Below, one piece after another: positions 35,543 to 44,611 of a stretch of DNA of 64,000 nt (position 1 is the first letter of the stretch; each line of letters starts with the position of its first letter). Position numbers and translations under genes: made by a program. Origin of the DNA: Strobilurus pachycystidiatus (Eukaryota > Basidiomycota > Agaricomycetes > Agaricales > Physalacriaceae). The DNA lies in assembly GCA_019915135.1 (NCBI GenBank), contig JAHLMK010000008.1, positions 1,612,001 to 1,676,000 on the forward strand. The letters run 5' to 3'. The notes under the pieces were generated by a model, which saw only the letters and a list, made by a program, of their open reading frames with translations, did no database searches and had not been told where the DNA came from.

Positions 35543-36637
35543 TTAGATGATTTTGCTGTAGAATTTCAAGAGATCCTCCCAATTGAACTCTTCAGGCTTC
35601 TGGTGGAAGGCTGTCAGTAGCCTTTCTCCCTCGGGCTCCCCGTCCTTTTCGCCCCACAAGTAGAACTTTTGGATCCCCATAGCCAACATCTGAGCGTCCT
35701 CCTGGCTCAGCATGAAACTTCCGTCCGCGCTGGTACCCGCAACAGTGGGTGTGATTTCGGCCCGCAACAAAACGACGCCGTGGCTCTGGGCGAGGTCGGT
35801 GTAATGTGTTAGAATCAAGTACGGAGTCGCGAAGGAATTCCGCATTTTGTACTCCTGGAGAGGCGTGAATAGCACTGTGGACACTCGTGGGTTAGGGGTG
35901 GTCTGGTGTTTGGACGAGGCGGCAGCGAAGGGATCATCGTTTGCAGAAGGAGGCGGTGGTGCGTGATGGAATCCCCACTCCATGAAGAAGAATTCATGGT
36001 TTATCTTCTCCGGGTTCGCGGGCTCTTCGGGATCTGGACGCGGCAATGGTACAACAAAGCAAGGATGTTTCTCGCCAACCGCGGCCATCTTGTTGTAGAT
36101 GTCATTGGGGATGGCAGCGCATAGGTAACCACGGCCAGTGCCTTCCGAGCGGGATGCATGGTAAGCTGTCCATAGCGCAGATACTTGTTCGGTTGTGGCG
36201 GTCGCAACGCGGGACAGACGAAGAATATCAGACAAAGGCTAAGCAAGGGAAGGTCAAACAAGTTAGTGTAATGTTGTACATGGACTGACCTTGACAGGCG
36301 GACCGTCCTTGCGAGACCCCGAACGCGCCTCCGGCTTGTCTGGGGCACCAGTGGATGTTGGAGGTTTCTGGAGGCCAGGAAGCGATGCTGCTTGAGCGCG
36401 TTGTTCTTCCTTGAGCCTTTCTAGCGATTGTTTCCGCAGTTCCTCGGCACTGAGTCCCGTCCTGAACGCGACCGCATGAGCCTCCGGCTTGTCCGAATGA
36501 AAAGAGTGCCATTACTGAAGAGCTTTCTGCCGTATTTTTTCTGCGTACACTGCCTCATAAGACTTGAAGCGCCGTGGAGATGAGCCCGGTACACGGCGGA
36601 AAGAGACGCGGGCGATAGACTGGCCCACTCTGTACAT
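35543..36637 (-). CDS. ATP11: F1-ATPase assembly chaperone ATP11/ATPAF1
   Basis: Mitochondrial matrix chaperone that binds the F1 beta subunit during ATP synthase assembly. ATG at 36637 (MYRVGQSIARVSFRRVPGSS) gives an Arg/Ser-rich presequence lacking acidic residues. Exon 1 joins exon 2 at ALQ|TGLSAEELRKQSLERL, then a third exon begins PLSDILRLSRVATATTEQVS. Family strings are GYLCAAIPNDIYNKM, HPCFVVPLPR, FFFMEWGF, VLFTPLQEYKMRNSFATPYL, LILTHYTDLAQSHGVVLLRAE and MGIQKFYLWGE. The end is LLKFYSKII with TAA at 35543-35545. An insertion rich in Pro/Ala/Ser (HHAPPPPSANDDPFAAASS) sits between two conserved strands. The gene looks intact and starts about 100 bp from the tRNA gene. Confidence 0.9.
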
Positions 36638-36739
36638 GTCGATGAGAAAGCGAAAGCAGGAAAGTCATACTTACGGAAGTCCAAGTTCATTATGCAAGCT
36701 GTATGTGTCCTTAGCTAGGCACAGGCCAATTAAGACACC

Positions 36740-36823
36740 GCCCGCCTAGCTCAATCGGATAGAGCGTCAGACTCTTAAAGCTAGGCGATCTGAAGGCTGC
36801 GAGTTCGACCCTCGCGGTGGGCT
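36740..36823 (+). tRNA. tRNA-Lys (anticodon CTT) with 10-nt intron
   Basis: Full cloverleaf: acceptor GCCCGCC pairs with GGTGGGC (one G-T), D arm GCTC/GAGC, anticodon stem TCAGA/TCTGA, anticodon CTT at 36774-36776, T arm GCGAG-TTCGACC-CTCGC. A 10-nt intron (36778-36787) sits at the canonical place after position 37. The transposon cluster begins about 80 bp downstream. Confidence 0.95.
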
Positions 36824-36827
36824 AACA

Positions 36828-36832
36828 TTTTT
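36828..36832 (+). terminator. RNA polymerase III terminator of tRNA-Lys
   Basis: A run of five T residues begins four bases after the mature tRNA end. Confidence 0.75.
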
Positions 36833-36895
36833 GCTCGATACCCTCTTTGAATACCGTGGTCCGTCAGTCTTCAAAGTTCAGAGTCAACTTTCAAG

Positions 36896-36903
36896 ATTCT
36901 TAG
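36896..36903. repeat. 8-bp target duplication of hAT-like MITE, left copy
   Basis: ATTCTTAG immediately before the left terminal repeat; an identical copy is at 40031-40038. Confidence 0.9.
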
Positions 36904-36922
36904 TAGGGCTGTGGAAAAAAGT

Positions 36923-37256
36923 CCTAGGGTAGGGTGGCGCAGTAAACCTCGGCCGTCGGTTTGTAACTGTTACTTACCGGCCCTCATTTTCGGCTAGGTT
37001 TCCATACCGTTACTAACGGTTTCGATACTGACACGTGATCTTTTCACGTGAGGGGCGCGCCGCCCTCCCGCCTCATCCCCGCCCTCTTGTTGGCGGTGAC
37101 TGGTCCCAGCAGCGCGGCGGCCCTCACGTGAAGCATTCATGTGCTGGTATCGATACCGACCGCTGAGGGTTTCGATACTGTATCAATACTGTTAAAAACC
37201 GTCATAAACTCTAGGTGTATCAAAACGTAGGGTTCACTGCGCCACCCTATCCTAGG
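36923..37256. mobile_element. Short MITE with CCTAGG termini nested in the hAT-like MITE
   Basis: Inverted termini of about 26 bp face each other (start CCTAGGGTAGGGTGGCGCAG, other end CCTAGGATAGGGTGGCGCAG), with two mismatches in 26. The interior has CACGTGATCTTTTCACGTGA-like palindromes and repeated TTTCGATACTG and TATCGATACC motifs. No coding capacity. The target duplication is not certain. A TA duplication inside the CCTAGG ends is possible, which would point to Tc1/mariner or a similar superfamily. Confidence 0.7.
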
Positions 37257-37263
37257 GGGTGTA
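37256..37263. repeat. 8-bp target duplication of element I, left copy
   Basis: GGGGTGTA directly before the left terminus; an identical octamer is at 39625-39632 after the right terminus. Confidence 0.85.
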
Positions 37264-39624
37264 TTGGCGATATACTGTAAAAAAATTGTTTTTGATTTCA
37301 CTACTCACTTTTTTGGCGGGGAGCGCCACAGATTGACCCTGAACACACTTTCTTGACCTTTTCCCACTTGTGAGTTCTTTGTCTCACTTTGGCGGCAAGA
37401 TTTTTCACTTTGGAATCCTATTCCGCACTTTGACGTCGGATTACCACTTGACGTGTTGATTCGGCACTTTGGTTTGTCGCCACATCACATGATTCGGTCA
37501 TCGGCTTCCTGTGTCGGGATTTGCCCGGCACAGTCCTCTTAGGATATCCCGACAAGCACGCTATGGGACGGCGATGTTGCTGCCAACTCTACTTGATACC
37601 AAGAGATCTCCTCAATTGGACTTGCTTAACTTCCGGTCCCCTTGTCTTATTAAGTCTTGAGGATGCAAACGGTGTATGTGTCAAGCAAGACCTTTAGTCT
37701 AGCTAGAACACATAAGATTGGAGGCTTTTATGGTCAGTGTCTCAATACTGGAGTATGTTGATGACTGTATATGTTATATGAGCAGTCACGTAGATGTCCG
37801 TGGTATGTATAGACAGTATGATACTCAGTAGCACTGCCGAAAAAGATATGCTATGGCTATCGACAGAGTACCAAGAGACTACACTTCACTCACGATAATC
37901 ACCTCTGCCCAAACTCACACTTGTTGCCGCCGTATTTGCCTATTGTTACCTGGATCTCATTATTGTGGCTGTTGTCCTGTTGACTTCCTTCTTGCAAACG
38001 CTGGCCATGCCCGTTATGCCTGTGCTCATCGTTGCCGGGTCAGCGCTCGTCGTTGCGTGGTAGGTCGGTCTGATCATCAGATTCCCGTCTTTGTTGTGTC
38101 TTCTTCGAGATGGTACGCGCAGGCGTTGTCACGTTGGTGCCCATCAGTATCATCGGTGTCATTGTCAGTGCCCGCCATTGTTGTCGAGCTTGCGCCCTTT
38201 GCCATTGTTGAGCTCGTGCCAGTCCTGGGGCATGGTAAACGTAGGTAGTCGAAGTCACTGTATTTCAATCATTTGGCATCCTCCTGCTTGATGATCGCGT
38301 CCATGGCCGACGTTGTGTCAAAAAATGGGGCCACGAAGAGGTGGTCCATGGTCGATGTTGGGAACAGCGCCCAAACGCGTGGTCTCGTGCGTGCGGAAAG
38401 TCTGTGGTCGACATGTGGAAATACTTGTCACCGACGCTGAGTCTAAATTGAGGCACGAGTACCCAGTCAGAGTGTCAGACAGAAAGAAGACAATGCACGA
38501 GAGGTGATGCACTCTCCAAAGCCAAGCGCCATTGATGGAGGTGAGGTCAAGGTCGCCTTGCCGTCGACATTAATGGCGACTGACTCTGGGGAACGCCGGA
38601 AGAAAGGAAGAAAGGAAGGGAGGATATAGTAGGAGATAAACATACCTTTTGGTTTTGGTATAACTGCCTGGGCCGGGGCTGTCTGGGCTGCGCTCAACTG
38701 GGCTCTTCTGCACAAAAGTTAGTTGAAGACAGGGCGAAGAGGAGAGAGTTCTTCATTCGAGTCAAGAAGATTTGTCACAGCGACATGACACAGTGTGATT
38801 TGCGCTACATGGGCACGACCAGACTCGTTGCGCTACATGGGCACGACCACGCCGTCGAGGTCGAACTACCGATCAAACGGCAGCAAAGACAAGGCGGGCT
38901 TCACTGAATCACTGTCAAGGACAGCCTGAATGGGGTTCTCTGGATTTCGCAGTCGTGAACGTTGCCGTTGATGTTGAGGGGGTGCACAGGAGGCGCGATG
39001 ATCCACTAAGGCCAAGGATACTTGAGTCACGGATACACTTGTTCAGTAGAGCGTAACTCACCAAGATTAGCAAGCTTTACACAGCACTAGGGGTCATCCA
39101 GCTGCACATTAGTCTCATTAGTGTCTATACAAGTCACCATGTCGGGATGTTGAGGGTACCGTCCGCCAGACGTCGAATGGAAACAGCTACGTTACTTGAG
39201 GCCAGAGGCGAGTTCCGAGCCGATGTCTCACATCCCAGAAGAGATTTCGAAGAATGACCGTATATTCCGCGTCTCCTGGAGACGCCATACGAGCTCATGA
39301 GGGCAAGAAGAGAGCGAGAACATACGGCATCATGTCTCGATCACTTCCCGGAAGGACACGAGGACCGAGGTAATGCCGGACAGTGCCCATTCCGGACACC
39401 GCCCTGTTCCGCCAACCTCGGAATAGAAGCTGCGCCACTGTCAGGTGACGGCGTCTTGAGAAAGTGGGATTGACATCGCTAAGTGGGGGGGTAAGAAGGC
39501 CAAAGTGCAACGGTGCATTGTAAAGTGAGATTGAGAGATGCAAAGTGGGACGAAGAATTGAAAGTGAAATAGCGCAAAGTACAAGTGAGATAGCAAATAG
39601 TTTTTTTACAGTATTACCACCAAA
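37264..39624 (+). mobile_element. Non-autonomous DNA transposon, element I
   Basis: A 2361-bp insertion flanked by the octamer GGGGTGTA. The left end reads TTGGCGATATACTGTAAAAA and the right end, inverted, TTTGGTGGTAATACTGTAAA, so the termini are homologous but not identical. Subterminal regions carry many CACTTTG-type motifs in both ends. No transposase is recognisable. Near the right end is a coding relic shared with element II. The 8-bp duplication is compatible with hAT or with KDZ-type fungal transposons; the superfamily cannot be settled here. The element lies inside the hAT-like MITE. Confidence 0.8.
39276..39473 (+). pseudogene. Transposon-encoded protein tail, copy in element I
   Basis: An open stretch begins LETPYELMRARREREH, continues with FPEGHEDRG, CPFRTPPCSANLGIEAAPLS and stops at 39471-39473. 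It matches the tail encoded in element II in the same frame and same position relative to the end of the element. A stop lies just upstream, so the rest of the reading frame is missing or separated by an intron. No known family recognised. Confidence 0.55.
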
Positions 39625-39632
39625 GGGGTGTA
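39625..39632. repeat. 8-bp target duplication of element I, right copy
   Basis: GGGGTGTA, identical to 37256-37263. Confidence 0.85.
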
Positions 39633-40030
39633 ACTTACCGATTTTTACCTGCCCCGCCGCGGGGGCGCTGTATTTACCGGCACGTGACATATCCACGTGA
39701 TCCCGCCGCCCGCCTTCCCGCCCAATTCTGTTATTCTCTCTGTATTCCAAATTGAGCTGAAAGTCCTCATTCCAAGCATTATCTTACTGCAGCTATGACA
39801 CATGGCTCTTGTTTAGCTTGTGAAATCAACCATCGTTAGTTCAGCCAACCATGTTGCGCCACAGAACAACAGCGGACGCCGGAGAAGGTGTGCGCTCATC
39901 ACGTGAATATATCACGTGTAGGTAAATTACCTACCCTCTCCCGCCCTCGAGGTAAAATACAGTAAATTACCGGTAAATAACCGGTAAAAAAGGGTTCCGG
40001 TAAAAAACAAGAGTTTTTTCCACAGCCCTA

Positions 40031-40038
40031 ATTCTTAG
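40031..40038. repeat. 8-bp target duplication of hAT-like MITE, right copy
   Basis: ATTCTTAG, identical to 36896-36903. Confidence 0.9.
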
Positions 40039-40231
40039 ACTCAGAGTTCCGAGTCTCAGACTGAGGCAGACCCGTCAGTGGTCTACCGTCTCTCCAGAGC
40101 TCAGAGACTCAAACTCAGACTTTAACGGTGTCTCTCGAGTCTAGATCTCAACTCTCTCAAGAGAAGATGCTGGCTGAGCTTCTAAGACTACAATCTAGAG
40201 TCTCATAGCCTGTCTCTGGAGTTTGGAGTCT
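40039..40231. repeat. GAGTCT/AGACTC-rich low-complexity stretch
   Basis: About 190 bp crowded with imperfect GAGTCT, AGACTC, CAGAG and CTCTC motifs in both orientations. Similar motifs occur left of the hAT-like MITE near 36865-36895, so this appears to be the original host sequence interrupted by the insertions. Confidence 0.55.
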
Positions 40232-40239
40232 TAGGTCTA
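40232..40239. repeat. 8-bp target duplication of element II, left copy
   Basis: TAGGTCTA before the left terminus; an identical octamer is at 42903-42910. Confidence 0.9.
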
Positions 40240-42902
40240 TTTGGTGGTAATACTGTAAAAAAATTCCTTGCAATTTCACTCGTACTTTTTGCTATCTCAC
40301 TTTCATTTTTGCTATCTCACTTTGCACAATCTGAAATCACTTTGCAATATGCCGCTGCACTTTGACCTTCTCATATCTCACTTTGCTACATTAATCTCAC
40401 TTCCTAGAGGCCGTCACCTGAGGGTGGCGCAGCTTCTATCCCGAGGCTAGCGGATCGGGGCGGTATCCTAAACGGGTACCGTCCGGGCTTACCTCGGCCT
40501 CCGTGTCCTTCCGGAAAGAGATCGCGGTATGTTTTGGCCTGTTCTCGCTCTCTTTTTGTCCTCATGAGCTCGCATGGCGTCTCACGAGGAGGCGGAATTC
40601 GATGCAGACCATTCAAACTGTCTCTTGAGTCGTGACATGAGATGGAACCCGCATCTGATCCTCAGTCCAACGTCGCTATGTTCTTTCGGCCTTCTTGGTA
40701 TACTCGCGACAGCTGGGACAAACCATATGTTCGAACATTCAACACTACTAGTGTTGACTATTCTTTCATTGATATCCGACTTATGTCTCTATTTCCAGAA
40801 GGCACGCGAGTATGCTTGTTTTCTCCTTGCTTTAGGAACATGATGTCTACTTATAAATACGCAGGTATCATCAGAATTTGGAGGAGCGGATCCCACGCGC
40901 TGCCTACCACGCTCATTGCACGACTGCGGTGTCTCGCGCAAAACGAAAGCATGGCCCAGTACATGCTCAGACTCACCGGTGGTGCGCACAAATTCCAATA
41001 GCAACATCACTGGCAGAGATATCGGACGCTCATCCATAAATCCTCCGCATGCGCCCAAGCCACCCGCTGCTCCAGAAGGTTCACCAGTTACTGAGGAGAC
41101 GGTATGTGGCGGGCGGTACGCTGATGTGGATGGGATCTATTTGCCTGGTGCGAACAAGCGCCCGTGACTTCAAGTCGTTTGAGCCTCCGACAGTGGTGAT
41201 TCACTCCTTGCTCCCCATACCTCATCTGGGCTGAACCTGAGCCCAGTCGGCTTGCGTGCACCTCGGGTGTCTTCTGGCCGTCGTATGTGTTGACGGTCAC
41301 GTCTTTCGAACGTTCCTCGAAAGGTCTCTATGTTGCTACTGCCGTTGGACTCGCCGCTTTTTGTGGGTTTGTTCCTTTCTTCATGGAATGTCAGTCGTTT
41401 TCTAAGTCCAAGTGCTGTGCTCACTGCCCTAAGCCTCCAGGTCATTGCTTAGTCTGACGACAGTCCAGCTCGCGAAGTACATGCATTTACGCCTCCTATT
41501 TTGGCGCTGCTGGCGCTTCACTGCCGTGGTAGTACTCATTTGTGTTATGCTGTTCAACGCTGACGATTTGTATGACTCTAGCTCAACGTTGACAGTGACC
41601 GTCTAGCGCCATGAGTCCCGTCGTCATTGTGATCTTAGTATGTGTTTGTTTGATGTTTCTATTTCTCATGCTCTCGCTTCAGTCCGGCGTACATTATCTA
41701 TCTGGCCGCTCCTTGCTGGTGCGCCCTGCCCGTCATGCTGTTTTCGGGATCCAGTTGAACTCATGAGTTAGGCATTCGATCCGTTGCTGTCTCATCACAC
41801 GGTCCGTCGACGTACTACGCGCTGGTTCTGCTAGCGTGTAACGACCAGCATTGTTCAAGCTGGGTTCACAGTTCCACCGTGCGTTGCTTACGTTCCCGTT
41901 AGCCTACCGAACTGACCTTTACTAGCACGCCGGACCGTGCAGCATGATACAAGGCATTCGAAGTCAATGGCAAAGACATGGCAAATTGTGCGCTCTTGCA
42001 TAAGATGCGCTCTCTGACTTTGTGCTTGATGGAAGATCGTGCGCGTGAACCCTCGCCCATTTCTCAGTCCGGGTCATGCGATGGCACAACATTCGGTCAT
42101 CAAATTTACGCCGCCCTGCGCCTCTAGTCTCGTAGTATCTTCGTAGGGTCTTGCCATACTTTCAATGCATGTAAGATGCAACTGTTTCTGAACGTTCACG
42201 GACGCCAGTTTGTGTTCTCGGACCTGTTTCATCAGCCATTCTGGGGGCAGAAATAGCAATGAGAGAGTAAGGTGCTTAATTTGCTTGGACATCAGGCTAC
42301 AAGCAAGCGTCCAACGTATGCAGTATATGCGCGGTGTGAGTCAATCCGGAAGATGCAATACCTCCATCCAGATTGTCTTCTCACAAAGAAATGACAACGT
42401 TATCTATTCCCCAGACCTAAAACATCAACCAAGTTACGAGCTCTGACTGGAGCCTTCCACTCCGTTATCCTATATGCGCTAGCAAACGCCTCGTCAACAT
42501 TCTCTGGAGAGAAACAAGTGAAGTGTTGACGGAAACATTATCATTCCGGTTGATGCGCACAGTGCCCAGGCCTTCTGGAAGACACGCCCACATCGGGATG
42601 TCTTGATTGAGATCCCGACCAAGTCCTGACAGAAGTTCGATGGCCCAATCAATCATGTGATGTGGCGTCAACAAAAGTACGGAAGCGGCGGGCCAAAGTG
42701 GGAATCTGATGTCCAAGTGTGAGATATGGTGTTCAAAGTGGGATTTCAAACTGTCCGAGTGTGTGAGAGAGATTTCAAGTGAGGAAAAGAAATTCAAAGT
42801 GGGAAAAGGTTTCAAAAGTGCGTTCAAGGTTGATCTGTGGCGCTCCCCGCCATAAAAGTGAGTAGTGAGATGAAAATGAATTTTTTTACAGTATATCGCC
42901 AA
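40240..42902 (-). mobile_element. Non-autonomous DNA transposon, element II (relative of element I, inverted)
   Basis: A 2663-bp insertion flanked by the octamer TAGGTCTA. The left end TTTGGTGGTAATACTGTAAA matches the right end of element I, and the right end, inverted, TTGGCGATATACTGTAAAAA matches the left end of element I. The two elements are thus the same family in opposite orientation. Homology continues inward, for example GGCGGGGAGCGCCACAGAT beside the second type of end in both, and CACTTTG-like motif arrays in the subterminal parts. Several middling open frames in the interior have no family resemblance. Confidence 0.82.
40404..40616 (-). pseudogene. Transposon-encoded protein tail, copy in element II
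   Basis: Minus-strand open frame MNGLHRIPPPRETPCELMRT, then KREREQAKTYRDLFPEGHGG, and SASLGIEAAPPSGDGL with stop. It shares most residues with the copy in element I despite clear nucleotide divergence, so it was probably part of a real protein of this transposon family. Function unknown. Confidence 0.55.
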
Positions 42903-42910
42903 TAGGTCTA
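42903..42910. repeat. 8-bp target duplication of element II, right copy
   Basis: TAGGTCTA, identical to 40232-40239. Confidence 0.9.
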
Positions 42911-43042
42911 CTCAACCCAAATGTTGCCATCTCCAAAGGACCCTCAGTCACTGACATACGATGTTTCAACGAAACAATGCTGAAGATTAATTTATTGCGT
43001 TGCTTGATTGCGATGCGATACTAATACATATGTGACAATGCT

Positions 43043-43855
43043 CTACTTGCGAACTTCTTTCTCAAAGTCTTTCTTCGCCTCGCGTGCACCGGCTTTCGCC
43101 TGCCATGAACGTCAGATAGATTCGACAGAAGGGCTATGTCGACCATACCTGGTTCACTTTCTGTCCACCTACGTTGGATGCTTCTGATGCCTTCTCCTTT
43201 GTGGATTCAGCGGCAGAACCTACGCTAATCAGCAGCCATTGGGAGTCACATGGTGATATGCGACTCACCTAAAGCGTCAGACGCTTCTGATGCCTTTTCT
43301 TTGGTGGATGCAGCAGTAGAGTCTGCGCCAGTAAGCGGCCGTTGACAGTCAGAAGGTGAATGGACTCACTCATCGTCTGTTTGGTAGCTTCAGATGCTTC
43401 AGACGCCTTCTCTTTGGTTGATGCAGCAGTAGAGCCTACGACAATTAAGCGGCCGTTGAGAGTGACGAAGTGAATGGACTCACCTAACGTCTCTTTGGTA
43501 GCTTCAGATGCATTTGATGCCTTCTCTTTAGCTGATGCAGCAGTAGAATCTACGCCAGTAAGCGGCCATTGACAGTTACAAAGTAAAAAATGGCGACTCA
43601 CCTAAGGTTTCTTTGGTAGCTGCACTCGCCTGTTCTCCAGTCTCCAGCGCCGACGCGAGACCCTTTCCAAGTTTCTTGTTGACCTGCAGGAAGACGCGTT
43701 TAGTACGAGGGACAGGACGGCACTTGACAACGCACAGCGCCTGCGACCTCGGAGACCTTCTCCGTCATTGTCTTGCGCGCGACCGGGGTGGTGTGGAGGG
43801 TCCGGAAGGCGGCGGGGCGGGCGCGGATGGCATTCTGGAAGGCGACTCGGTGCAT
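43043..43855 (-). CDS. Mitochondrial LEA-like repeat protein
   Basis: Seven exons (43736-43855, 43602-43683, 43484-43549, 43370-43435, 43269-43322, 43149-43219, 43043-43099 in transcription order) total 516 nt, or 171 residues, and join in frame. The N-terminus MHRVAFQNAIRARPAAFRTL is Arg/Ala-rich with no acidic residues and fits a mitochondrial presequence. The body consists of repeats such as STAASTKEKASEASEATKQT, an amphipathic 11-residue pattern (TxxxxKEKAxE) like group 3 LEA proteins, which protect membranes and proteins during desiccation or cold. Three consecutive exons of 66, 66 and 54 nt each encode one repeat. Introns of 47 to 52 nt between them also resemble each other, showing exon-intron unit duplication. 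The C-terminus is REAKKDFEKEVRK. Function is inferred from repeat type. Confidence 0.85.
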
Positions 43856-44611
43856 GATGATGATGATGGATGTGGGTGGGTGATTGTGAGAGACATCGCG
43901 ACCAAAAGACTTTATATAGCGACTGGGAGGAGGAGCCTGACGTAGGTGGTCCTTCGTCACCTGTGACGAAGGATTTGCGCGCCATCCGTGCTCGTGATGC
44001 ATAACTTATCCGCGATCTGCGCGTCACTGTTGGCAGTGTTCAAAGTCAACGTCCACCTTCTGCGTTGAATCTGCGTTCAATGTTTCCAGTTATCTGTGGT
44101 AGTATGTCTGCGCTTTGCTGGGCATTGCGCTGAAGAGTAGGGCCGAGCTTTCGTCTTGCCCAACCGGGTATACCGCCAATCGCACCTCTGCAAAACCAGG
44201 GCACAGATAGTCCACTCCATAGGCGTCCCCCGCGTTCGTTGCTTCCAGTGTCTCTGTGAGCCTCCGACCTTCAATACTGCGGGGTGCCCTCACTGTATCT
44301 GAGCGCGGAGCTGCCAGTGTCACATTTGCCCTGGGATCATTTGGACATCAGCCGCAGAGCAGCCTGGTGGGTCTGGTCTACAACCCAGAGCTGGCCATCA
44401 ACGAAAGATGGCGGGCGCACGCGGCGCATCTGGGCAGAAATGGATTGACAGCCATTGGCCGTGCGTTGCCGGCGGCCGAGCAAATACTTGCTTATGCAGA
44501 CTTGATCAGAAAAAGAAAAAGTCGTGCCACTGCGATTATCCCTTCTTGGCTTTGTCGGCACTACTTGAACGCCCGGCCTCACCTTCTTTCCAACGGTCCC
44601 TTGTTCCCTCC
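43856..44611. other. Divergent upstream region of LEA-like and CYP61 genes
   Basis: Open frames on both strands between 44077 and 44600 match no family and lack convincing splice sites. The interval should hold both promoters. The start of the minus-strand gene is preceded by a GT-rich tract around 43860-43880. Confidence 0.4.

Larger units (their letters stand above)
36904..40030. mobile_element. hAT-like MITE, expanded by nested insertions
   Basis: Perfect 17-bp terminal inverted repeats TAGGGCTGTGGAAAAAA are at both ends, flanked by the identical octamer ATTCTTAG. Eight-bp duplications and termini starting TAGGG are typical of hAT elements. Subtracting the two insertions it carries (a 334-bp MITE and a 2361-bp element plus its duplication) leaves roughly 430 bp, too small for a transposase. 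The remaining interior, near 39640-40010, has repeated TTACCGG/GGTAAATTACC motifs and CACGTG palindromes. It is therefore a non-autonomous element that served as a landing site for later transposons. Confidence 0.85.

Noticed and set aside
44077..44600. Open frames between the LEA-like and CYP61 genes
   Set aside because: No family resemblance, GC-rich antisense overlap and no supporting splice sites. Probably promoter and leader DNA.
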